Below, one piece after another: positions 38,561 through 45,106 of a DNA stretch of 64,000 nt. The stretch is from a virus: positions 1 through 64,000 of the IMG/VR virus record IMGVR_UViG_3300031962_000003. The stretch is one strand, 5' to 3'. The notes beneath the pieces were generated by a model that saw only the letters and a list, made by a program, of their open reading frames with translations, did no database searches and was not told where the DNA came from. Position numbers and translations under genes: made by a program. Position 1 is the first letter of the stretch. Each line of letters opens with the position of its first letter.

Positions 38561-39349
38561 TCAGTAGTTCACGGTGAACGTCAGCCGATGGACCTTCCAG
38601 AGGTTCGGGAATGTGAGCGGAATCTTCTGGGAGCCGATGAACGGGGGAGCCTTCCCTTCCGGGAGGGCGTGGCTCTCCGGCATCTGGACCTGGCTCCAGT
38701 CGGCCTTCCAGTTGACCAGCTCCTTGCTGTCGACCTTCAGGATCACGGAGTCGTGCCGGACGAAGCACTCGACCGTCGCCGGCTTGTCCTTCGTCAGGAT
38801 CTGCCGGCCCGTGTCGACGATCTTCCCTCCTTGGATCCCGGCGTGGACGCCGGAGTCCGAGTCGATCCGGACGAGGAAGGGATGCCCGTCCCCGACGAGC
38901 CCCAAGTAGAAGTCCCCGATGCCGTCCTTCCGCTCGACGACCATGGAGACGTCGTACTCGTCGCCGAGCTTGACGGGGATCTCCAGGCGGGTCGGGTTGT
39001 CGCTCTTCAGGTCCATGGTCATGACCGACCCCTGGATCTTCACCTCGATGCCGGCGTTCCCGTAGAGGCCGCGCTTCGGGTCGACCACAGTCAGGCCGTT
39101 GACGGTCCTGGTCTTCCCCTGCAGCTTCGAGAAGGTCGCCCCGGTCAGCGGGGACTCGACCGGGTCGATCACGACCTTATCGATCTCGGCCTTCCGGACC
39201 ACCGTCTTCTTGCCATCCGGAGAGGTGATCTCATAGTTCTGGCCTTGGTCGACCAGAGACCGGAGAGGGATCGCCCGGCCGTCCTTCATCAGGACGTCGT
39301 CCGCCAGGCACGGGACCGAGAGAAGAGCGAGCATCAGCAGGGTCTTCAT
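38561..39349 (-). CDS. Exported host-like protein
   Basis: 262 residues. MKTLLMLALLSVPCLADDVL is a Sec signal peptide (cleavage after about residue 16). DDVLMKDGRAIPLRSLVD then KKTVVRKAEIDKVV resembles the KDGR...LPKADI module of planctomycete periplasmic proteins. The C-terminal 170 residues look like a concanavalin-type fold (YDVSMVVERKDGIGDFYLGL, FVRHDSVILKVDSKELVNWK). Probably taken from a host; acts outside the cytoplasm. Role unknown. Confidence 0.7.
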   Translation of the reverse strand: MKTLLMLALLSVPCLADDVLMKDGRAIPLRSLVDQGQNYEITSPDGKKTVVRKAEIDKVVIDPVESPLTGATFSKLQGKTRTVNGLTVVDPKRGLYGNAGIEVKIQGSVMTMDLKSDNPTRLEIPVKLGDEYDVSMVVERKDGIGDFYLGLVGDGHPFLVRIDSDSGVHAGIQGGKIVDTGRQILTKDKPATVECFVRHDSVILKVDSKELVNWKADWSQVQMPESHALPEGKAPPFIGSQKIPLTFPNLWKVHRLTFTVNY

Positions 39350-39359
39350 ACGGACCTCC

Positions 39360-39491
39360 TCACTTCTTTCCGGAACGACGGGGGCGGTTCCAGTAGGGCG
39401 AGCGACAGAGCGGCTTCCCGCATCGGGCGGCCTCCTTGGTCCTGGAGAGCCAGGAGCCCCTGCAGCGCAGGCAGGTCAGCTCGTACATCAT
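39360..39491 (-). CDS. 43-residue zinc-ribbon protein
   Basis: Start chosen at the Met preceded by GAAGG. CLRCRGSW then CGKPLCRSPYWNRPRR: a CxxC/CxxxxC ribbon ending in basic residues, as seen in small phage zinc proteins with PCxxYWxxPR tails. A sigma-70 promoter is close upstream. Confidence 0.6.
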   Translation of the reverse strand: MMYELTCLRCRGSWLSRTKEAARCGKPLCRSPYWNRPRRSGKK

Positions 39492-39522
39492 CACTTCCTT
39501 CGCTTGGTTCCTCATGTCAAAG

Positions 39523-39551
39523 ATGGTACCTAACTTTGGGTGTTTTGTCAA
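39523..39551 (-). promoter_or_regulatory. Likely sigma-70 promoter
   Basis: Minus strand TTGACA (39546-39551), 17 bases, TACCAT (39523-39528), ahead of the 43-residue zinc gene, inside the 3' end of the first glycosyltransferase gene. Confidence 0.55.
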
Positions 39552-40189
39552 GTTCCCTGCGGAAAGTGCTTCAAATAATTGTAGTAGGCCAGGGTCTCCC
39601 GGAGGAAGACGAAGGAGTCCTTGTTTGCCTGGTACAGGTTGTTGAAAAAATGGAAGTCCTCACCGCCATACTTCGTGAAGTCGTACCGATGAGGGCCGAT
39701 GAGTCGGATATCGACCGCAAACATCGTGTTGTCGACCTTCCCGAACTGCATCAGGTTCGGGAGGGCGACGAGGTTTCCGATCGCGTCCCAGCGCTGCTGG
39801 CCAAAGACGAAGGCGCGGGCGGCAGGATTCGCCGCGCGGGCCACCTCGAGCCTCACGAAGAAGTCCGGGTGGACGATATTGTCGTCGTCGAGGAGGTGGT
39901 AGTAACAGTGAACCCCGTTAGCGGCCAGGACGTCGATCCCCATGTTTTTCTGGGCGATCCCGAAGATGCAGCGGCCGCCCGGGTACATGGTCCTCCAGAT
40001 AGCGAGCGACGGCGGACGTGCCTGGAGCTGGCTGTCGACCTCCGGTGGGAGCTTCCCGGGCTCGTCGATGACCAGGACCCATACGACGTCTGAGCCCTTC
40101 GACTTCTCGAGCGCCTGGATGAGCGACCGGTGGATCGCCGGAAGATTCACGGCCCTCGAGACGGCCGTCACGATCCCAAAAGTGGTCAT
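39548..40189 (-). CDS. GT-A-type glycosyltransferase
   Basis: 213 residues. YYHLLDDDNIVHPDFFVRLE carries the DxD metal site, ITAVSRAVNLPAIHRSLIQA the start of the fold, and YGGEDFHFFNNLYQANKDS a GED acceptor-side motif. Family 2-like. First of a four-gene island, overlapping the next gene by four bases. Confidence 0.75.
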   Translation of the reverse strand: MTTFGIVTAVSRAVNLPAIHRSLIQALEKSKGSDVVWVLVIDEPGKLPPEVDSQLQARPPSLAIWRTMYPGGRCIFGIAQKNMGIDVLAANGVHCYYHLLDDDNIVHPDFFVRLEVARAANPAARAFVFGQQRWDAIGNLVALPNLMQFGKVDNTMFAVDIRLIGPHRYDFTKYGGEDFHFFNNLYQANKDSFVFLRETLAYYNYLKHFPQGT

Positions 40190-40914
40190 TGCCCCATCCT
40201 CCCGTATTTCGGATGCGTTCGGATCGCGGCCCGTTCCGCGTCCGTGAGTTTGTGCCAGACCGGCCAGCGGCCCTCCCGGACCTCCCGCCAGACCGCGAAG
40301 GAGGTGTCGTACTCCAGCTTCTGGTCGAGCTCCTTCCGTTCGAGCGCGGCGGCCGTCGAGGCGGATCCGCGGTGCCAGACCGGGCAGGCGTGGACCCGGA
40401 CGGTCGACAGGTTGTAGGACTCCTGGGCCCGCCGGATGATGTCGCTGTCCTGCATGTAGAAGCGCATCCGCTCGTCGACGCCCTTCAGGAGCTCCCAGGT
40501 GGCCCTGGAGGTCATCGCGATGAAGAACTGGACCTCGGCGGTCGTCAGGCGGGCGTCCGCGGCCCGCTCCCGGGCAAGCTCCTCCATCCGGGACCGGTCC
40601 GGCATCGGCTCGGCCGTCGGCGACGAGCCGAACGGGTCCGGCGTCGCGATCCCGACGCCGTCCTTGAGCGCGCCGGCGAGCCGCTCGTCCCAGCCCGGCG
40701 AGAGGGCGATGTCCGGATTCATGATGACGACGTAGTCGCCTTTCCCGCCGGCGGCCAGGTCGTTCCAGAGCGCCGAGAGCGTCCGCGTGTTCCCGAAGTT
40801 GTCGAAGTAGTGGACGGTCCGCGGCATCGAGGTCATCGACTCGATGTCCTTCCGGAGCCGCGGCAGGAACATCTCGGACCGGTAGCCGACCAGGACGATG
40901 TCAACGCTCTTCAT
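40186..40914 (-). CDS. GT2-family glycosyltransferase
   Basis: 242 residues from ATG. KSVDIVLVGYRSEMFLPRLR, GDYVVIMNPDIALSPGWDER (NPD in place of DxD), and YMQDSDIIRRAQESYNLSTV. GT2 proteins with NPD are often rhamnosyl- or galactofuranosyl-transferases. Substrate unknown. Overlaps the previous gene by four bases. Confidence 0.8.
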   Translation of the reverse strand: MKSVDIVLVGYRSEMFLPRLRKDIESMTSMPRTVHYFDNFGNTRTLSALWNDLAAGGKGDYVVIMNPDIALSPGWDERLAGALKDGVGIATPDPFGSSPTAEPMPDRSRMEELARERAADARLTTAEVQFFIAMTSRATWELLKGVDERMRFYMQDSDIIRRAQESYNLSTVRVHACPVWHRGSASTAAALERKELDQKLEYDTSFAVWREVREGRWPVWHKLTDAERAAIRTHPKYGRMGQ

Positions 40915-40922
40915 GGCAGTCC

Positions 40923-41522
40923 TCAGTACACGTAGGCGATAAAGTGGTCGACCCACACGACGGCTCCGTCCTTCTCGGGGTACTTGTCCAGCGTCGAGCG
41001 GACGAAGTTGAAGTCGCCGGCGTACTGTTCCTCGAACTTTCCGAGCCTCGACGGGACGTTCGGGGTGACCATCATCGGCGACCCGATGTTCCCGAGGACG
41101 ACGTCCTTGGACCGCCAGCAGAGCCCGTAGGTCCGCCTCGGGTCGCAGACCAGCATCTTGAAGATGTGGGGTCGATCGGGGGCCTTGGAGACGGCCTCCC
41201 GGACCGCCGCGAGAGCTCCGGGAGCGTAGGCGTCGTCGTCGTCCATGAACGCCAGGTGCGTTCCGGACGCGACCCCGATCCCGACGTTCCTCTGCGTGTT
41301 GCCGTACACGCCGGTCTTCGGCCCCTGGATGAACTTCGCCTTCGGAAACCAGGTGGCGTAGAAGTCCATGATCCTTCTGGCACCCTCCGACGGGCCGTCG
41401 CTGACAACGATCAGCTCGTCCCTGCCGCCGTCGAACCCGGCGTCCAGGATGCTTCGCAGGGTCCTCGACAGGGTCGGCTTCCCGACCGTCGGGATGATCA
41501 CCGAGAGCTTCACGTCGTTCAT
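40923..41522 (-). CDS. GT2-family glycosyltransferase
   Basis: 199 residues from ATG overlapping the upstream stop. KLSVIIPTVGKPTLSRTLRS, VVSDGPSEGARRIM and HLAFMDDDDAYAPGALAAVR give a classical GT2 N-terminal domain with DDDD metal site. The C-terminal acceptor region is short, so this may act with the fused enzyme next door. Confidence 0.85.
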   Translation of the reverse strand: MNDVKLSVIIPTVGKPTLSRTLRSILDAGFDGGRDELIVVSDGPSEGARRIMDFYATWFPKAKFIQGPKTGVYGNTQRNVGIGVASGTHLAFMDDDDAYAPGALAAVREAVSKAPDRPHIFKMLVCDPRRTYGLCWRSKDVVLGNIGSPMMVTPNVPSRLGKFEEQYAGDFNFVRSTLDKYPEKDGAVVWVDHFIAYVY

Positions 41523-43279
41523 GGCTTTCCCTCCATCAGTGCCTGCATGAGCTCGCCGGCGGCGGCGTCCCAGGTGTACCGGCTGAGGATCCTCGTCCTG
41601 AGCGCAGCCGCCCGAAGCACAGCGCGCGGACTGTTCGTGCGGACCTCCCTGAGCCTCTCGGAGAACTCGTCGATCGCCCGGTCCCCGTAGTGGACGAACT
41701 CCTGGTCCTTGTACCACGGGGAGATCCGCTCTCCTCCGGGAATCTTCCGGAAGCCGTCCGGCTCGAACAGGAAGGAGTTCTCCTGCGTCAGGAACTCCGC
41801 GTACGAGAAGGCCCGCGGCGCGACGACCGGCAGGCCGCAGGCGGACGCCTCGACGAGCGGCAGACCGAAGCCCTCCCCGCGGGAGGCGCAAATGTACCCG
41901 TCGCAGGCCCGGTAGATCCCGGCCATCTGCTCCTCGGAGAACTTCCCCTCGAGGACGTAGATCCGGGACCGGCAGGCCGCCAGGCCGCCGCGGACGAGCT
42001 CGCCGGGGCTCGCGCTGTCCATGTTCGAGTACGAGACGCAGAAGACGAGCGCCGCGTCGGGGTCGCCGGCGAAGGCCTCCTCGAAGGCCCGGACGGCGAC
42101 GTCGATCCCCTTCCGGAAGCTGGGGTTCGAGACGTTCACGAACAGGAACCCTTCCGGGATCTCGGAGTCGCCGGCACGATCGGTCGTGAGGAGCCGCGCC
42201 GGCGGGAGCTTCCCGCGCGGACCGGGTCGGTAGTTGTGCTGGTCGACCCCGAGCGGAACCGTCCGGACCCTCGGCCGGACGCCGGCCTCCTCGAAGACCT
42301 GCTTGTTCCAGGCGGTCGGGACCAGGACCTCGTCGTAGCCGTTCAGGAGCCGGACCAGGTCCTCGTGCAGGCCGCGCGTCTCCATCATCGTGAAGCAGGT
42401 CTTCCGGCCACGGCGGGCCTCCTCGCGCGGACCGAAGAAACGCAGGTACGGAGCCGTCGCGGCGACCCGGACCGCCTTGTGGGCGTCGACCAGGGCCCGC
42501 ACGTACTCGTCGACGAAGACGCCCTCCTTATCGAGCTCGTCCCGCGGGATCGAGATCCGGTACGTGTTGGCGACGCGGTGCAGGAGCTCCCTATTCGCCT
42601 TCCCGTAGCCGGAGTGGTCGAGGAAGTGTCCCGACCATAGCAGCTGCCGGCCGGTCGGCTCGTGCGGCTGCTGGACGGTCTTCCGTTCAGCCAGCTTCAG
42701 CCTCGGGAGCGTGCCGCCGGCGACCCGGAACGGGACCGGGTGCTCGACGATCGGGGTCGCCCGCGGCGCGAGCGGCCGCATGACCTTCTCGACCCAGTGG
42801 TACTCGGCCGGCAGGTACCGGAATCGAATCGGACACTCCGCGAGGAAGTAGAGCAGGTTCTCCCGCTCGGTCCGGGTCGGGTTCTCCTGGTTCTCGAGTC
42901 GCCAGCGGTCGAGGACCTGACGGGAGGCATCGTTGTTCCTCCAAAACATCGTCCCGGTCCAGATGTAGCCGATGCCCATGAAGCGCATGGTCGACGGCAG
43001 GACGGACGCCCCGGAGCTCTGGTAGACGTACGCAGCCAGGTCGAAGTCAGGTGACCGGAAGATGTCGAGCGAGTCCCGGACGAGGCCACCGACGTCGACG
43101 TAGAGGACGTCGAAGCCCTTGTACTGGTCGAGCATCGTCCGGACGAACGTCGCCCGGTCCACGGAACCTCCGGGGACCTCGACGACGTCCGACGGGACGC
43201 CGACCTCCGCGAAGGACCTCCGGAGGTCCTCGGCGTGCTGGCTCAAGCTGGACTCGTAGAACGAGACCCCGACGATCAT
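41519..43279 (-). CDS. Two-domain glycosyltransferase (GT-A-like plus GT4)
   Basis: 586 residues. Residues about 1-190 form a nucleotide-sugar-transferase-like domain (FDVLYVDVGGLVRDSLDIFR with a DxG, then MGIGYIWTGTMFWRNNDASR). Residues about 205-586 are a GT4 GT-B enzyme: HFLDHSGYGKANRELLHRVA, VRTVPLGVD, FVNVSNPSFRKGIDVAVRAF, ASRGEGFGLPLVEASACGLP (E-x7-E donor site). A single chain could add two sugars in order. It heads the island; ends overlap GT2 by four bases. Confidence 0.85.
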   Translation of the reverse strand: MIVGVSFYESSLSQHAEDLRRSFAEVGVPSDVVEVPGGSVDRATFVRTMLDQYKGFDVLYVDVGGLVRDSLDIFRSPDFDLAAYVYQSSGASVLPSTMRFMGIGYIWTGTMFWRNNDASRQVLDRWRLENQENPTRTERENLLYFLAECPIRFRYLPAEYHWVEKVMRPLAPRATPIVEHPVPFRVAGGTLPRLKLAERKTVQQPHEPTGRQLLWSGHFLDHSGYGKANRELLHRVANTYRISIPRDELDKEGVFVDEYVRALVDAHKAVRVAATAPYLRFFGPREEARRGRKTCFTMMETRGLHEDLVRLLNGYDEVLVPTAWNKQVFEEAGVRPRVRTVPLGVDQHNYRPGPRGKLPPARLLTTDRAGDSEIPEGFLFVNVSNPSFRKGIDVAVRAFEEAFAGDPDAALVFCVSYSNMDSASPGELVRGGLAACRSRIYVLEGKFSEEQMAGIYRACDGYICASRGEGFGLPLVEASACGLPVVAPRAFSYAEFLTQENSFLFEPDGFRKIPGGERISPWYKDQEFVHYGDRAIDEFSERLREVRTNSPRAVLRAAALRTRILSRYTWDAAAGELMQALMEGKP

Positions 43280-43860
43280 CTGTTTCTCCTCTTCTGTTTT
43301 TTACTGCCATTCGTCGGCGTCTTTAGAGCCGCCTTTCCGTTTCTCCTCACGGACTCGATCGGCAGCTCGACCATCTCCAGACCAATAGCTGCCGGTTTCT
43401 TATCCTTCTCCAGGAACTGTCGGGCCCCCTCGCAGTGCGCCTCGTGCCGGCCGGAGCAGTTCGGACCGTTGTAGCCGAAGTCCTGGTGGACGTAACCGTG
43501 GCAGGCCGGGCACATCGAGATCGCCGGCTTCTGGCACTCGACACAGAGGGACGGAGGCTTGGACGGTACACACGAGTCCCCGTACATTCTCCGGGCCTCG
43601 TCGAGCGGAACCGGAATGCCGTGGCTCACCTTGAAGCTGACCGAGCGTGCGAGCTCCACGGATTTACCGGGAAGGGATAGAGGGGGTGCAGGGGGAGGAA
43701 GTGGCTCGAGATGGGTCGAGGAGATCGTCACCGACGGGTGGGCCGGTTCCTTCAGCATCCGATCGATACAGGACTTGTGGGCCAGGTTCATCTTCTCGTC
43801 GGAGAGCAGGGGCTCGCCGACGGCGATGTCGAGGCTGCAGATCGCGCAGGTGAATGACAT
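43276..43860 (-). CDS. Multi-zinc protein
   Basis: 194 residues. CAICSLDIAVGEPLLSDEK then HKSC is a first zinc site; CVECQKPAISMCPACHGYVH and CSGRHEAHCEG give a RING/B-box-like cluster at about 105-145. The C-terminus is Lys/Arg-rich. It overlaps the glycosyltransferase gene by four bases. Function unknown. Confidence 0.6.
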   Translation of the reverse strand: MSFTCAICSLDIAVGEPLLSDEKMNLAHKSCIDRMLKEPAHPSVTISSTHLEPLPPPAPPLSLPGKSVELARSVSFKVSHGIPVPLDEARRMYGDSCVPSKPPSLCVECQKPAISMCPACHGYVHQDFGYNGPNCSGRHEAHCEGARQFLEKDKKPAAIGLEMVELPIESVRRNGKAALKTPTNGSKKQKRRNR

Positions 43861-43867
43861 AGCTACC

Positions 43868-44110
43868 TCACAGAAATCGATCGAAGCCTTCGAGTTTCAG
43901 GTGGATTACCTTCCCCTTGACCGGGAAGTCCGACTGCCCATTGAAGTCGAACGGCCAGCCGGTCAGCTTGCCGTTCTGGACGAGATCCTCCAGGATCCAC
44001 TTGCAGTTCGGAACGCAGCCGGGTCCGTCCGGTGTCTGCGGAATCTTCGTGAGAAGTACAGCTTTCAGTCCAGCGAGATCCCGGACCTGGAGCTCCTTGA
44101 GCGCGGCCAT
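43868..44110 (-). CDS. Small soluble protein
   Basis: 80 residues. RDLAGLKAVLLTKIPQTPDG then DFNGQSDFPVKGKVIHLKLE. No motif. Function unknown. Confidence 0.5.
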   Translation of the reverse strand: MAALKELQVRDLAGLKAVLLTKIPQTPDGPGCVPNCKWILEDLVQNGKLTGWPFDFNGQSDFPVKGKVIHLKLEGFDRFL

Positions 44111-44113
44111 CCT

Positions 44114-44311
44114 CTACCTCACCACCCTGTACGTGCCGTGGAATCCACAGACCCGACAGGAGGTCTCGGATGACATCTCAACGAGTACTCCGATCTGCGG
44201 GTAAACTATGCGCTGTTGCTCGGTCGAGACGACTCGCGTCGCCTTGAAGACCGACCCGCAAGCTTCGCAGTAGACGAGCCGGGACTCCCAGAGTTCCGTG
44301 TAATCAGTCAA
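44114..44311 (-). CDS. Small zinc-ribbon protein
   Basis: 65 residues from TTG with GGAG upstream. CEACGSVFKATRVVS then CRVCGFHGTYRVVR: a full zinc ribbon. Overlaps the 43-residue gene. Function unknown. Confidence 0.5.
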   Translation of the reverse strand: MTDYTELWESRLVYCEACGSVFKATRVVSTEQQRIVYPQIGVLVEMSSETSCRVCGFHGTYRVVR

Positions 44312-44435
44312 TCTTAGCTCCGCAGCGCTTGCAGAACTTTCCACCAACCGAGACGAGCGTGACTTCGACATGTCTCCTCCTCCACCAGCAGACGATTCGA
44401 CCGATGATCAGACGGATCCGAACGGCGGCGCTCAT
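44304..44435 (-). CDS. 43-residue protein, membrane-like with CxxC
   Basis: RIRLIIGRIVCWWRRRHVEV is a short amphipathic or membrane-touching stretch, and FCKRCGAKID ends the protein. ATGA overlap with the upstream gene supports translation. Function unknown. Confidence 0.45.
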   Translation of the reverse strand: MSAAVRIRLIIGRIVCWWRRRHVEVTLVSVGGKFCKRCGAKID

Positions 44436-44887
44436 TTTCCCCAGACTTCCTGGATCCGGATGACAGACTCGATCGCCGCATCCTGGTCCGGTCCTTCCGG
44501 GATCGCGACCAGGTCGACGATCGTCTGACCGCAGGTCCCGGAGCGGCCGATCCGGAGCGGGGCCCGGAACTTCGGGTTCGCGATCAGGATCGTCAGGCCG
44601 GACGCCTCGAACATCGCCGCGTCCATACACTCGAGAGCCAGGAGCCCCTCATTTCCGGAGAGCTCGAACGGGTACTTACCTCCGTGAAGCTCCCGGACGA
44701 GCGACAGCCAGAGCGCCTTCTTCTCGCAGAAAACGTTCCGAGGTTCGCACGGGCAGACACCGGACCACTCCGAGCGACAGCGGATTCCCTCCCGCCAGAG
44801 TCGGCCTAGGACCGCTGCGCCCTTCAGGAGCCGCTGCGGGATCACAGCTCGCTGCTTCGCGGCGATCGTCTCTTGGATCGTGGTCAT
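44432..44887 (-). CDS. Unknown soluble protein near the origin
   Basis: 151 residues. RLWREGIRCRSEWSGVCPCE and VFCEKKALWLSLVRELHGGK, later MDAAMFEASGLTILIANPKF. Several Cys but no clean ribbon. The first gene after the candidate origin on this strand. Function unknown. Confidence 0.5.
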   Translation of the reverse strand: MTTIQETIAAKQRAVIPQRLLKGAAVLGRLWREGIRCRSEWSGVCPCEPRNVFCEKKALWLSLVRELHGGKYPFELSGNEGLLALECMDAAMFEASGLTILIANPKFRAPLRIGRSGTCGQTIVDLVAIPEGPDQDAAIESVIRIQEVWGK

Positions 44888-44914
44888 TTTACCCTCAAAA
44901 TCATATCTAACATT

Positions 44915-44929
44915 GGCACTCTACTGTGG
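44915..44929. promoter_or_regulatory. Half-copy of the 24-base palindrome
   Basis: GGCACTCTACTGTGG, one good arm only, between the candidate origin and the 151-residue gene. Confidence 0.4.
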
Positions 44930-44936
44930 TTTTTCA

Positions 44937-45089
44937 AGTGACAAATCAGTGACAAAAGTGACAGTTCAGGCCTATTCTAGTCCGCATTCCGACCACATAG
45001 AAATATCCTCTACACATAATATTTTTATCAACCTCAAAAACGAGGAGAGAATAGAGTCGTTCTGTCACTTTTGTCACTGATTTGTCACT
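44937..45089. other. Candidate replication origin: 28-bp perfect inverted repeat with AGTGACA iterons
   Basis: Left arm 44937-44964 and right arm 45062-45089 are exact reverse complements. Each contains three AGTGACA units spaced 11 and 9 bases. The 97-base centre is AT-rich (runs such as AATATTTTTATC) and has an inner inverted pair CTATTCT/AGAATAG. It lies 18 bases past the primase-helicase stop. Iterons around an AT-rich unwinding region next to the replicase gene is the standard layout of a phage or plasmid origin. Confidence 0.7.
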
Positions 45090-45106
45090 AGACATGCAAA
45101 ATTCTC

